Notes: generated by a model from the letters alone, not told the origin. A DNA stretch of 64,000 nucleotides from Arsenophonus sp045399315 (GCA_045399315.1 DAYVGO010000007.1:40724-104723); one strand, 5' to 3'; positions 17,480 through 28,480 are shown, counted from the stretch's first letter. Program-made: numbers and translations.

Positions 17480-19915
17480 ATGAACGCAGTGACAGCGGGG
17501 GCAGTAAAATATCACTATCGTCAATTACATAAATTTGGTGGTAGTAGTCTGGCGGATGTCAAATGTTATCAGCGAGTCGCTAATATCATGGCAAATTATA
17601 GCCAGCCAGGTGATTTAATGGTGGTATCTGCGGCAGGGACAACAACTAATCAATTGATTAATTGGCTCAAATTAAGTCAAAGTGATCGTATTACAGCCCA
17701 TCAGGTACAGCAGGAAATCCGCCGTTACCAAGAGGATCTGATTATTGGGTTATTACCTGAGAAAAAAGCCCGCATAATAAAGCTAGCATTTTTAACTGAT
17801 TTTGAGCGTTTAAGTACCTTATTAGATCAACCGATTGATGATGATAGCTATGCAAAAATTGTTGGCCATGGTGAAATTTGGTCTGCACGTTTAATGTCCG
17901 CAGTCTTGGAACAATTCGGTTTGCCAAGTCATTGGTTAGATGCACGGCTTTTCTTGCGGGCAGAATTTGCCACCCAACCGCAAGTAGATGAAACCCTCTC
18001 ACGCCCATTGTTACAACAACTTTTGCAACAACACCCTAATAAACGTTTGGTGGTGACAGGTTTTATTGCCCAAAGTAAACAAGGTAAAACGGTATTATTA
18101 GGGCGTAATGGTAGTGATTATTCAGCAACACAAGTGGGGGCATTGGCGGGCGTCAATAAAGTAACCATTTGGAGTGATGTTGCTGGTGTATACAGCACTG
18201 ATCCACGCAAAGTCAAAGATGCCTGTTTACTGCCACTATTAAGTCTTGATGAAGCTAGTGAATTAGCGCGTTTAACGGCATCGGTGCTTCATACCCGCAC
18301 ATTACAGCCAATTTCGGTCACTAATATTGACTTACAACTGAGATGTAGTTATCAGCCTGAACAGGGTTCGACAAAAATAGAGCGGGTGTTAGCTTCAGGG
18401 ACAGGGGTAAAAATTGTTACTAGCCATGATGATGTTTGTCTGGTCGAACTAATCCTAGCAAGCCAGCAAAATTTTAGTCAACACTATAAAGATATCGATT
18501 TGTTGCTTAAACAGAGTCAGTTGCGCCCATTAGCCACAGGGTTATATCCCGATCGTAAATTGATCCAATTATGTTATACCTCTGAAGTTGCTGTTAGTGC
18601 ACTGGAGATATTGAAGGAGATGGCGGTAGCAGAAAAATTATTATTACGTGATCGTTTTTCTTTGGTTGCTCTTGTTGGTGCCGGTGTTGGTAAAAATCCG
18701 TTACATAGACATCGTTTTTATCAGCAATTAAAAGATCAACCCGTTGAATTTATTTGGCACTCGGAAGAAGAAATTAGCCTGGTGGCTGTGTTACGTGCAA
18801 CTCAAACATCACATTTGATCCAGGGATTACATCAGAGCTTATTTCGGGCGGAAAAACGTATTGGATTAGTTCTGTTTGGCAAAGGTAATATTGGTTCTCG
18901 CTGGCTGGAATTGTTTGCCACTGAGCAGAAAACTATTTCAGCCCGTAGTGATTTTGAGTTTATTCTCGCTGGAGTCATCGATAGTTATCGTAGCCTGTTA
19001 AATTATGAGGGTATTGATCCAAGTCGAGTATTAGCTTTTTTTGATCATGAAGCAACAATACATCAAGATGAAGCGCTTTTTCTCTGGATGCGAGAACATC
19101 CGTTTGATGAGATGGTTGTGCTTGATATAACGGCCAGTGAGGAGGTGGCAAAAAGCTATCTTGATTTTGCTAGTTATGGTTTTCATGTTATCAGTGCCAA
19201 TAAGATCCCAGGCGCTCTGGTGAGCGACGATTACCGTCAGATACGTGATGCTTTTGCCAAAACGGGTTGCTACTGGCTTTATAATGCGACAGTCTGTGCG
19301 GGATTACCAGTTAATTATACGGTCCGTGATTTAAAAGAGAGTGGTGATAATATCCTTTCTATTAGTGGTATTTTTTCCGGTACCTTATCTTGGTTATTCT
19401 CACAATTTGATGGCACGCTACCGTTTAATCAGTTGGTTGAGCAAGCTTGGCAGCAAGGTTTAACCGAGCCAGATCCACGAGTTGATCTCTCAGGACAAGA
19501 TGTGATGCGTAATTTGATCATTTTGGCCCGTGAGGCTGGCTATGAACCTGAACAAGTACGGGTTGAGTCACTAGTGCCTGTCGAAGTGGCAACCGGTGAT
19601 CTGAATGAGTTTTTTAAAAATAGTATGGTGATTAACGAACAAATGGCACAACGTTTGCAAGCTGCTCAGGAGATGGGCATGGTGTTGCGTTATGTGGCTC
19701 GTTTTGATGCCGCTAAAAATCGTGCCAAAGTTGGAGTTGAAGCTATTTTGCCTGATCATCCATTAGCAGCGTTGTTACCAGGTGACAATGTTTTTGCTAT
19801 AGAGAGTCATTGGTATCGTGATAATCCACTGGTAATAAGAGGGCCAGGTGCAGGGTGTGATGTGACAGCGGGCGCAATTCAGTCAGATCTTAATCGCTTA
19901 TCACAATTACTTTGA
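17480..19915 (+). CDS. metL: Bifunctional aspartokinase II / homoserine dehydrogenase II
   Basis: Makes aspartyl phosphate from aspartate and reduces aspartate semialdehyde to homoserine; the first and third steps of the aspartate pathway. 811 residues, the length of E. coli MetL (810). The kinase domain shows KFGGSSLAD (about 17-25), VTGFIAQ, GRNGSDYSATQVGAL and the SDVAGVYSTDPR substrate loop; the dehydrogenase begins near 470 with LFGKGNIGSRWLELF (NAD(P) fold) and holds SANKIPGA and GPGAGCDVTAGAI near the end. The start has GAGG nine bases upstream inside the metB relic. With metB dead its product can still serve threonine or diaminopimelate synthesis. No metF follows. Confidence 0.96.
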   Translation: MNAVTAGAVKYHYRQLHKFGGSSLADVKCYQRVANIMANYSQPGDLMVVSAAGTTTNQLINWLKLSQSDRITAHQVQQEIRRYQEDLIIGLLPEKKARIIKLAFLTDFERLSTLLDQPIDDDSYAKIVGHGEIWSARLMSAVLEQFGLPSHWLDARLFLRAEFATQPQVDETLSRPLLQQLLQQHPNKRLVVTGFIAQSKQGKTVLLGRNGSDYSATQVGALAGVNKVTIWSDVAGVYSTDPRKVKDACLLPLLSLDEASELARLTASVLHTRTLQPISVTNIDLQLRCSYQPEQGSTKIERVLASGTGVKIVTSHDDVCLVELILASQQNFSQHYKDIDLLLKQSQLRPLATGLYPDRKLIQLCYTSEVAVSALEILKEMAVAEKLLLRDRFSLVALVGAGVGKNPLHRHRFYQQLKDQPVEFIWHSEEEISLVAVLRATQTSHLIQGLHQSLFRAEKRIGLVLFGKGNIGSRWLELFATEQKTISARSDFEFILAGVIDSYRSLLNYEGIDPSRVLAFFDHEATIHQDEALFLWMREHPFDEMVVLDITASEEVAKSYLDFASYGFHVISANKIPGALVSDDYRQIRDAFAKTGCYWLYNATVCAGLPVNYTVRDLKESGDNILSISGIFSGTLSWLFSQFDGTLPFNQLVEQAWQQGLTEPDPRVDLSGQDVMRNLIILAREAGYEPEQVRVESLVPVEVATGDLNEFFKNSMVINEQMAQRLQAAQEMGMVLRYVARFDAAKNRAKVGVEAILPDHPLAALLPGDNVFAIESHWYRDNPLVIRGPGAGCDVTAGAIQSDLNRLSQLL

Positions 19916-20315
19916 CGCGATAATAATGGCATAATCGGTGTACTTCACCCGTATCGATAGTCAATAAAAATAGAGGGGTTATTTTGCTGTTTAGTTTGCC
20001 AAGGTGAGTTGAATAGTTAAGCATTGTGGCTAGCAAGCATTTTATTTACTACTCTCGTTGAATTGCTCTCTGTTTTGAACTGAAATAATCTTTGTCGGGG
20101 CAATTAAGTCAATCATAGAATTTTTTAAAAATGCCACACTTTTTGATATATGTTTAGGTTTGCTGATAAAACTAATATCCATTATTTCACAAAAGAATAT
20201 TATTATTTGGCGATTCTGTTATTAGAGTGAGAAATATTTGCTAATTGCTAATAAAGCTTTCTCAACTTAAATAATGAATAAATAAACTTTTGGACAGTGA
20301 AGGTTAGGGAGTCTT
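19916..20315. other. Gene-free interval between metL and ppc
   Basis: About 400 bases where metF lies in E. coli. I could not find any MetF-like frame, repeat or clear terminator. GGTTAGGGAG before 20316 is the likely former ribosome binding site of ppc. Confidence 0.5.
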
Positions 20316-22941
20316 ATGGTTCAACAATATTCCGCGATGCTTAGTAATGTGAGTATGTTAGTAAGTTGTTAGGTGATACGGTTAAAAATGCTTTAGGTAA
20401 GGATATCTTAGATAAAATAGACTCTATCCGTAAATTGTCAAAATCTTTCCGGGCAGGAAATAAAGCACAGCGACAAGCTTTATTGAAAACATTACAGAAT
20501 CATCTCTAATGATGAGCTGCTTCAGGTAGTTAAGGCATTTAATCAATTTCTCAATTTAGCCAATGTCGCAGAGTAATACTATAGTATTTCTCCTCATGGT
20601 GAAGCAGCTAGTAATCCTGAGGTATTGGCTAATTTTTTTGCTCGTTTGAAAGAACAACGATTTAATAATAAGCCAATCACCAAAACGATCGAGCAATTAT
20701 CGATTGAATTAGTATTAACCACACATCCAACGGAAATTGCATGCCATACTTTAATTCACAAATTGATTGAAGTGAATACCTGTTTAGCTCAGTTAGATCA
20801 TGATGATTTAGTGGATTATGAACGTAATAATATCATGCGACGTTTACTTCAGTTAATTGCACAGTGTTGGTATACTGATGAAATTCGAAAAAATCGCCCT
20901 ACGCCGATTGATAAAGCTAAATGGGGATTTGCCGTTGTTGAAAATTTATTATGGGATGGTATTCCCGCTTTTTTACGTGAATTGAATGAACAGCTTGAAA
21001 CCAGTTTAGCAATTAATTTACCTGTTGATACTGATTTGATTTGTTTTGCTTCTTGGATGAGTGGTGATCGTAATGGTAATCCCTTTGTTACTGCTGATGT
21101 TACTCGTGAGGTTCTTTTACTGAGTTGTTGGAAAGCGACTGAATTTTTTTTAGCCGACATTCAAATCTTAGTTTCTGAATTATCGATGTCAGAAGCAACG
21201 CCTGAACTTCGGCAATTAGCAGGTGGCGACGATATTGATGAACCTTATCGCCAGATTGCTAAAAATTTGTGTACCCGATTACGTAATATATTCAATTACT
21301 TGGACAGTTGTATTAAAGGTGAAACAGTATTGCTGCTCGAAGACTATCTTCATGATAATCAACAGCTTTGGCAGCCACTTTATACTTGCTATCAATCGCT
21401 CATTGCTTGCGGTATGTCGATTATAGCCAATGGGCAATTACTCGATACATTACAACGAATTCGTTGTTTTGGTTTGCAATTGGTACGAATTGATATCCGA
21501 CAGGAAAATAGTCGACATACTGATGCTTTAGCAGAACTGCTTGATTACCCTGAGTTGGGTGATTATAAAAATTGGTCGAAGGAAGAAAAACAGACTTTTT
21601 TATTAGCCGAGTTAAGCTCTAAGCCGCCGCTTTGTCCGAAAAATTGGCAGCCAAGTACGGAAACACAAGAAGTATTAGACACCTATCAGGTTATTGCCAA
21701 TGCACCGACGGACTCAATCGCTGCTTATGTTATTTCCATGGCAAAAGTGCCATCTGATGTATTAGCGGTAAAATTGTTGCTTAAAGAAGGCGGATGCTCA
21801 TTAAACTTGCCGTGGTGCCGTTATTTAAAACTTTAGATGATTTAAATAATGCTGAAGCGGTGATGTAAAAATTGCTAACCATCCCATGGTATCGTGAGAT
21901 TGTTGATAATAAACAGATGGTTATGATAGGTTATTCCGATTCTGCTAAAGACACAGGGGTGATGGCAGCCTCGTGGGCTCAGTATTGCACTCAGGAAGCA
22001 CTAATTAAACTTTGTGAGAAAGAGAAAATTAAGTTAAAACTATTTCATGGTCGCGGCGGCACAATAGGTCGTGGTGGAGTGCCAGCGCATTCGGCATTGC
22101 TTTCTCAACCGCCCTGTAGTTTAAAAGGAGGATTAAGAGCCACTGAGCAAGGCGAAATGATCCGCTTCAAATATGGCTTACCCCAAGTGACGATGAGTAG
22201 TTTATATACTAGCGCGATACTGGAAGCTAATTTATTGCCACCACCAGAGCCAAAGCCTGAATGGCGTGCGGTCATGGAAATATTATCTGACATCTCATGT
22301 GATATGTATCGTGATTATGTTTGCCAATAACCCGATTTCGTCCCCTATTTTCTTGCTGCAACACCGGAGTGTGAGTTAGCCAAATTACCACTGGGTTCCA
22401 GGCCGACAAAACGTCGTCAGGATAGTGGAGTCGAGACCTTGCGAGTGATCCCGTGGATTTTCGCCTGGACGCGAATCGTTTAATGTTACCCGCTTGGCTA
22501 AGTGCCGGAGCTGCTTTACAACATGTTATTGACAATGGTATGCAGTCAGTTCTCGATGATATGTAGCACGACTGGCCTTTTTTTAAAACTCGAATTGCGA
22601 TGTTGTAGATGGTATTCGCTAAAGTTGATTTGTGGTTAGCTGAATATTATGATCAGCGATTGGTTGACAAACGACTGTGGCCATTAGGCGAAAAGCTACG
22701 ACAACAGTTGGCGCAAGATATTAAAAGTGTATTGGCTATCTCTAAAGATAAAGCATTAATGGCTGATTTACCGTGGATTGCAGAATCGATTACCTTACAA
22801 AATGTTTATAACAATCTTTTGAATGTCTTACAAGCCGAGTTATTACATCGTTCTCAATAACAACAGCCTGCTCCTTATATTGAACAAGCGCTAATGGTGA
22901 GCATTGCTGGTATTGCCATTGGTATACGTAATACCGGATAA
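20316..22941 (+). pseudogene. ppc: Broken phosphoenolpyruvate carboxylase
   Basis: PEP carboxylase refills oxaloacetate from PEP and bicarbonate. The 883-residue family can be followed from MVQQYSAMLSNVSML to the C-terminal GIAIGIRNTG, so the gene is full length, but it is cut by frameshifts and stops near 20370, 20575, 21830, 22330 and 22560-22860. Catalytic signatures remain: LTTHPTEIACHTL (the E. coli form is LTAHPTEITRRTL, so the conserved Arg pair is also lost), GDRNGNPFVTAD, FHGRGGTIGRGG and KYGLPQVTMSSL. The longest open piece is 403 codons (20625-21836). With so many independent lesions it must be inactive, and oxaloacetate must come from another route or from the host. Confidence 0.95.
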
Positions 22942-23644
22942 ATTTTTTAAAACTAGTCAAGTAGCTACTGTAGCAGCTGTTTTTTATATAAAGAATTTGC
23001 TATCAAAAAATAATTATATTAGTAAATATAATCATATTGACCGTGCAAGAATATTTTTGCTACCAGTCACTGCTTAATATTTTTGTAAGGCAAGTAAAAA
23101 ACAATGATATTAGGTATTGTATCAAGCCATTGGCAGAATTCCATTTTCAAGTAAATGATGAAAAAAGAATGGATTGTTAAATATCTGATAAATGTTGTCA
23201 TAAATAGAAAAATATATTTATAACAAAACAACAAAATACAAGGCAATATTAAACCATGAAATATTGTTTTAAATGTTTTACAAGATAATTTTAGTGTGTT
23301 AAATAATAATGATTTTATTGATATGTTTAAAATAATTGCTGTCAATAAAGTTATTTTAAACATCTGTTAAAAGAAAAAAGTTTACTTCATTTAAATGCTT
23401 TCGCTAGTTTAACTATTAATATAAAAAATACATGGTAAGCTAGCCTAATTAGAGCATTAATATAAGCGCCTTTTAGTGACTACTCTGTTGCTTAAGAGTT
23501 ATTTAAGTTGATACAGTTCACATTTATTTCACTCCGCCAATATTATGTGTAAAATAACAGCATATGTGTAGATGCCTACCGGCAAAGCCACTGCTTGGCC
23601 AGAGTCATTTAATCCTTTCCAGTTAGATAATATGGTAAAATTTT
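22942..23644. other. Decayed AT-rich spacer between ppc and typA
   Basis: About 700 bases, very AT-rich. A 98-codon minus-strand frame (23067-23363) is made of Ile, Leu, Phe, Tyr and Lys only and has no ribosome site, so I treat it as chance. The last 100 bases before typA should hold its promoter. Confidence 0.45.
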
Positions 23645-25468
23645 GTGTCTATTGAAAATTTAAGAAATATCGCCATCATCGCACACGTCGATCATGGAAA
23701 AACGACACTGGTCGATAAATTATTACAACAATCTGGCACCTTTGGTGAACGTAATAACTTAGATGAACGTGTAATGGATTCCAATGACTTGGAAAAAGAG
23801 CGTGGCATTACTATCTTGGCAAAAAATACCGCCATCAAATGGCATGATTATCGAATCAATATTGTTGATACGCCAGGACATGCTGATTTTGGTGGTGAAG
23901 TTGAACGCGTTATGTCAATGGTTGACAGTGTGTTGCTTTTGGTTGATGCAATGGATGGCCCGATGCCACAAACCCGCTTTGTTACCCAAAAAGCCTTTGC
24001 TCACGGTTTAAAACCAATTGTAGTAATCAATAAAATAGATCGTCCAGGGGCAAGGCCAGATTGGGTTGTTGATCAGGTTTTTGATCTGTTTGTCAACTTA
24101 GAGGCGACTGATGAGCAACTTGATTTTCCAATCATTTACACATCTGCTTTAAATGGTATCGCTGGAACAGATTACGATGATATGGCGCAAAATATGACAC
24201 CACTGTATGAAGCCATTGTAAAATATGTTTCTCCTCCACAGGTTGATTTAGCTGGTGCTTTTCAAATGCAAATCTCTCAGCTTGATTACAATAATTATCT
24301 GGGTGTTATTGGCATTGGTCGCATTAAGCGTGGTGCAGTGAAGCCTAACCAAATCGTCACTATTGTTAATAGTGAAGGCAAAACACGTCGTGGTAGGGTT
24401 GGTAAGGCATTGACACATTTAGGGTTAGAGCGTATCGATTCTGAAGTTGCTGAGGCGGGTGATATTATCGCCTTGACGGGGCTTGGCGAATTAAATATCT
24501 CCGATACGTTATGTGATCCAAATAATATTGAAGCGTTGCCAGCGCTGGCAGTTGATGAGCCAACGGTGAGTATGTATTTTTGTGTTAATACGTCACCGTT
24601 TTGTGGTCGTGAAGGAAAATATGTTACTTCGCGTCAAATTTTAGATCGCTTGAAAAAAGAGTTAGTGCATAACGTTGCATTACGGGTAGAAGAGACTGAA
24701 GATCCAGATGCTTTCCGTGTTTCTGGTCGTGGTGAGCTTCACCTTTCGGTATTAATTGAAAACATGCGCCGTGAAGGTTTTGAATTAGCTGTTTCTCGAC
24801 CAAAAGTTATTTTCCGTGATTTTGAGGGTCGTAAACAGGAACCTTTTGAACAAGTAACCTTAGATATTGAAGAGCTGCATCAAGGCGATGTTATGATGGC
24901 ATTAGGTAAACGTAAAGGTGAACTACGTGATATGTTGCCAGATGGAAAAGGTCGAGTGCGACTTGATTATCTTATTCCAAGCCGAGGCTTAATCGGTTTT
25001 CGGACAGAATTTATGACAATGACATCAGGTACCGGTTTGCTATATGCAACTTTTAGTCACTATGATGATGTGAGACCTGGTGAAATTGGCCGTCGACAAA
25101 ATGGCGTTATGATCTCAAACGGTCAAGGTAAAGTAGTAGCTTATGCGCTTTATAGTTTACAAGATTCCGGTAAATTATTCCTTGGTCATGGTGCTGAAGT
25201 GTATGAAGGACAAATCATTGGTATCCATTCTCGTTCTAATGATCTAACAGTGAACTGTTTAACTGGTAAAAAATTGACCAATATCCGTGCATCAGGGAAA
25301 GATGAAGCAACAACTTTATCCCCTCCTGTTAAAAAGACATTAGAACAGGCGTTAGAATTTATTGATGATGATGAATTAGTGGAAGTTACTCCGCAATCAA
25401 TTCGTTTGAGGAAACGTTATTTGACAGAGAACGACCGCCGTCGTGCTTATAGAAATAAAGAAGTTTAA
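23645..25468 (+). CDS. typA: Ribosome-associated GTPase TypA/BipA
   Basis: Translational GTPase that aids 50S assembly, notably in the cold and under stress. 607 residues, as in E. coli. It begins with GTG (23645) as V/M-SIENLRNIAII, with no strong AGGAGG upstream. G1 AHVDHGKT lies near residues 13-20, DTPGHADFG near 71-79, and NKIDRPGARPDW near 128. Domain V motifs HLSVLIENMRREGFE and the C-terminal domain LIGFRTEFMTMTSGTG follow. The tail RKRYLTENDRRRA is typical. The neighbours glnALG and yihL found in E. coli are missing. Fully intact inside a strongly decayed stretch. Confidence 0.97.
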   Translation: MSIENLRNIAIIAHVDHGKTTLVDKLLQQSGTFGERNNLDERVMDSNDLEKERGITILAKNTAIKWHDYRINIVDTPGHADFGGEVERVMSMVDSVLLLVDAMDGPMPQTRFVTQKAFAHGLKPIVVINKIDRPGARPDWVVDQVFDLFVNLEATDEQLDFPIIYTSALNGIAGTDYDDMAQNMTPLYEAIVKYVSPPQVDLAGAFQMQISQLDYNNYLGVIGIGRIKRGAVKPNQIVTIVNSEGKTRRGRVGKALTHLGLERIDSEVAEAGDIIALTGLGELNISDTLCDPNNIEALPALAVDEPTVSMYFCVNTSPFCGREGKYVTSRQILDRLKKELVHNVALRVEETEDPDAFRVSGRGELHLSVLIENMRREGFELAVSRPKVIFRDFEGRKQEPFEQVTLDIEELHQGDVMMALGKRKGELRDMLPDGKGRVRLDYLIPSRGLIGFRTEFMTMTSGTGLLYATFSHYDDVRPGEIGRRQNGVMISNGQGKVVAYALYSLQDSGKLFLGHGAEVYEGQIIGIHSRSNDLTVNCLTGKKLTNIRASGKDEATTLSPPVKKTLEQALEFIDDDELVEVTPQSIRLRKRYLTENDRRRAYRNKEV

Positions 25469-25492
25469 ATAAAATTGTTAGGTTTTTAATTT

Positions 25493-25525
25493 AAAAAAGG
25501 TGTTAAATAACACCTTTGTTTAATT
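25493..25525 (+). terminator. Intrinsic terminator of typA
   Basis: AAAGGTGTT and AACACCTTT form a perfect 9-bp stem with a four-base AAAT loop, flanked by an A-run before and GTTTAATTT after, about 25 bases past the typA stop. The A-run upstream would let it act on the minus strand too. Confidence 0.88.
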
Positions 25526-25620
25526 TACATTTGTTATATAAAATAAACCATAAAGAACGTGGTTTACAATTTATATTTAAGTATATCTTATTATTAGCAA
25601 ATTTTTTAGAATTGATTGAA

Positions 25621-26004
25621 TTAATTGCTGTATTTAATTTCAAGATTAAAACATTGGTTAGATGGATTAGTTAAATGAAGTACAATACCTTTTCTATTTT
25701 CTGCTTTAGAATCTAGAACTTCTAACTTTTCATCAATATCATCATATTTAACTATTCCTTAGTCAGTGGAAATAACCTCATAATTATTTTTGCGTTGGAT
25801 AATAAAATCCAGGACGATTGTTCCTGCTGAATTATCAATTTAGAATTTAGTATATTCTGCTTTTTCTCCATAGACTAAACGAAATTTTAATTGTTTTCCT
25901 GTAGAACTTGTTATGTTCATTTCGAATCTATTATCTGTTTTAAAGATATTATCGAACAATCAAAAAAACACAGTAAAACCGTTACCCATTGTGCTTATAT
26001 TCAT
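25621..26004 (-). pseudogene. Unrecognised 127-codon gene killed by three nonsense codons
   Basis: Starting at the ATG at 26004, with a strong AAAGGAG eight bases upstream, one frame runs 127 codons to a TAA at 25621 and is broken only by TGA (codon 15), TAA (codon 54) and TAA (codon 81). There is no frameshift. The encoded protein would be beta-rich and soluble: MNISTMGNGFTVFF, then NITSSTGKQLKFRLVYG, then ENRKGIVLHLTNPSNQ. All three stops can be explained by G-to-A or C-to-T changes from Trp or Gln codons, the direction of mutation in an AT-drifting genome. I do not recognise the family. No signal peptide is visible. Confidence 0.65.
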
Positions 26005-26571
26005 TATTATAACTCCTTTAGTTGAGTGTAATTATTATTAAATATAACTTTTTGATTTATTAATATTTAGTTATATTAGGAAGATATTAATAACCAAGTT
26101 ATATTCAATATTTGAATTTATAAATTTATACTATGCTCAAAAATATAATATAGCTTTAATAATCATTATTAATTGAGCATTTTTATTCTTATAGAATGTT
26201 TATGATTTTTCCAGTTAATTAATATAAAAATAATGATAAAAATTTTATTTAAATAATATATAAAATAAATTTTTGCTATTTTTTATATTAATAAAAAATT
26301 ATATTATTGATAATATATATTCATATTGTAATTAAAGATTAATAATTTTAAAATTAAGTATTATATAATCGTATGAATAAAAATATCAAAAATAGCAGTC
26401 CATTTTATATTTGATTTGCATTACCATTAATAATGGTAAAAAGCGGATAAGTTTAAGCAAGAAATGTAGCATCAATGATATCTATGGTAAGTTTTTGGAT
26501 ATGATACTTATTAAAATTAAGTAAATAGTTTAAATGTGTTAGCCAGTAAACTAAAGTGTGTAAACTTTTAA

Positions 26572-26599
26572 TAAAATGTAAAATGTAAAATGTAAAATG
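26572..26599. repeat. Four tandem copies of TAAAATG
   Basis: Four perfect copies of a 7-base unit in the AT-rich gap. No gene is close, so it is probably a neutral slippage product. Confidence 0.9.
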
Positions 26600-26665
26600 T
26601 AATTTTTATTATGTTAGAAATTATAGGTAATAAACTAAGTTATTTTACCTCATATAATTATGTAA

Positions 26666-26700
26666 TAATATAATATAATATAATATAATATAATATAATA
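26666..26700. repeat. Seven tandem copies of TAATA
   Basis: Seven perfect copies of a 5-base unit with partial copies on both sides. It is noncoding and may be useful as a strain-typing marker. Confidence 0.9.
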
Positions 26701-27327
26701 TAACTTATTATTTAATTGATGAAATTAATGTTACAAAGAGTAACTTGAGTCAAACTTTATCACTCTTTTAATTAAATTCAATCGAGAAGTTATTTATCAA
26801 GCCAGTATTTATTGTTGTATATAATCAGGTTAGAGAGTTATGAATGAGGATTAATCGATTATGTTTTTCTTTTTTTAATTTTAAATCTTAAACTTACAAT
26901 AGATTAATTGTTAAATGGTGGCTATGGTATAAAAATAATAAATTGGTATTTTTGCTGGCATATTAAGTCTTTCACTATTTTTAATGTTTTAATTGCTAGT
27001 TTTCAAGTTATAGGAAAATATCAACATATTTTTTAACATGCATATTTAAACAAGTAGTAATAAATATTTTTATATAATACTTTAATGATTATTAGAAATA
27101 AAAGTTATTTTTTGCTATAAAAATTAATATTCGTGTGTATATTTTTAATATGGTTATTAATTAGTTTTAAATTTATTTTCATTGTATTGAATTTATCTTG
27201 TTTTGGATAAATTAATTTAATAATTATGATAAATATTTTTTATTTATCATAACAAATGATTTTCTTCTGTTTAAGCATTATTAATAAATGATGTATTAAA
27301 GCTAAACTGTCACTATGGAGAAAATTT

Positions 27328-27939
27328 ATGCTGTATATTTTCGATATGGGTAATGTAATTATTAATATCGACTTTAATCGTGCTTTACAGATATGGAGTG
27401 AACTAAGTAACATCCCTATCGCAAGTTTGGCGTAAAATTTTTAGCTAGACGAAGCAGTCAAACTACATAAATGTGATAAACTTTCTGACCTTGAATTTGC
27501 CGAAATCACTAATGAAAAATTAGGTTTGTCTTTAAGTTTTGAAGAATTTGCACTGGGATGGAATGCTATCTTCATTACGTTATGATTTCATAGAAATTAT
27601 GATGCGTTTACGTTAGCAACACCACCGGGTGGTTATTTTATCTAATACAAATCGTTTACGTCAAAATTATTGGTCCTGCCATTATCCTGAAATTGCAGTT
27701 TCTTCAGATTTTCTCTCTTTGTCGCAAGATCTTGGAATGTGTAAACTAGATCTGGCAATCTATAAATATGTTTTACAATCATAGGGGGTTGCTGTTAAAG
27801 ACACTATTTTTTTGATGATACGCAAGAAAATATTACTGCAGCAAAACAGTTGGGTATTAAAAGCTGGCATGTTACAGATAAAAATACTGTCGCAAGATAT
27901 TTTGCTAACTATGATTTCAGCATCCCGGCCAAAGAGTAA
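27328..27939 (+). pseudogene. yihX: Broken HAD-family sugar phosphatase YihX
   Basis: YihX dephosphorylates alpha-D-glucose 1-phosphate. The start has ATGGAG upstream and reads MLYIFDMGNVIINIDFNRAL, with the HAD nucleophile Asp (FDMGN; E. coli has FDLGN). It is interrupted by TAA near codon 36 (after IPIASLA), further shifts near 27585, and a TAG near codon 150. VVILSNTNRLRQNYW, LSQDLGMCKLDLAIYKYVLQ and the end YFANYDFSIPAKE can still be aligned. The final aspartates (TIFFDDTQEN) sit in a shifted frame. The gene rbn, which lies between yihX and dtd in E. coli, has been removed, leaving 62 bases. Confidence 0.88.
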
Positions 27940-28001
27940 TTATTTCTATAACAGAAACAGTACTTAGTGTAATGTTATTTTAATTTTTATACAGGATTTG
28001 T

Positions 28002-28440
28002 ATGATCGCCTTAATTCAACGTGTGACCCAGGCTAATTTGATGGTTGAAGAGCAATGTGTGAGGCAAATTGCAGAAGGTTTATTGGTTTTTTTTAGCTAT
28101 TGAAAAACAAGATAATGAGCAAAAAGCTAAATGGTTATGTGAGAAAATTATTGGTTATTGTATTCTTAACAATAAGCAGGATAAGATGAATTTGAGTGTT
28201 CAGCAAGTAGGCGGAAGTTTGTTGGTTGTTTTGCACTTTACTTTAGCGGCTGATACTAAAAAAGGAATGAGACCTAGCTTTTCCAATAGTGGGGCTCCAG
28301 ACAAAGCCAGTGCTCTATATCATTACTTTATTGAGCAGTGTCGATCGAGAGGAATAAAAGCAGAAACAGGGTAGTTTGCTGCGGATATGAAAATTAATTT
28401 AATGAACATTGGTCCAGTAACATTTTACTTGCAGGTTTAG
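28002..28440 (+). pseudogene. dtd: Broken D-aminoacyl-tRNA deacylase
   Basis: Dtd frees tRNA from mischarged D-amino acids. It starts MIALIQRVTQANLMVEEQ with ACAGG upstream. A T8 run at 28087-28094 shifts the frame; with seven Ts it would read LLVFLAIEKQDNEQKAK and continue through KMNLSVQQVGGSLLVV, TLAADTKKGMRPSFSNSGAPDKA and KAETG. There a TAG (28372-28374) replaces the Arg codon before FAADMKINLMNIGPVTFYLQV. The active-site region (FTLAADT and the GPVTFYL motif, with Gly-Met in place of Gly-cis-Pro variation not judged) is otherwise visible. Two lesions, so probably dead. Confidence 0.88.
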
Positions 28441-28480
28441 TTATAAACTTTGCCATTATTTATTAAAAGAAGGATATTTT

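Larger units (their letters stand above)
26005..27327. other. Long AT-rich gene-free interval before yihX
   Basis: About 1.3 kb composed mainly of A and T, with no frame or motif that I can assign. It holds the two short tandem repeats listed separately (26572-26599 and 26666-26700). It looks like the end state of decay of lost genes. Confidence 0.5.

Noticed and set aside
23067..23363. 98-codon minus-strand frame between ppc and typA
   Set aside because: Composition is only Ile, Leu, Phe, Tyr and Lys as expected from AT-rich noise; no ribosome site and no recognisable motif.
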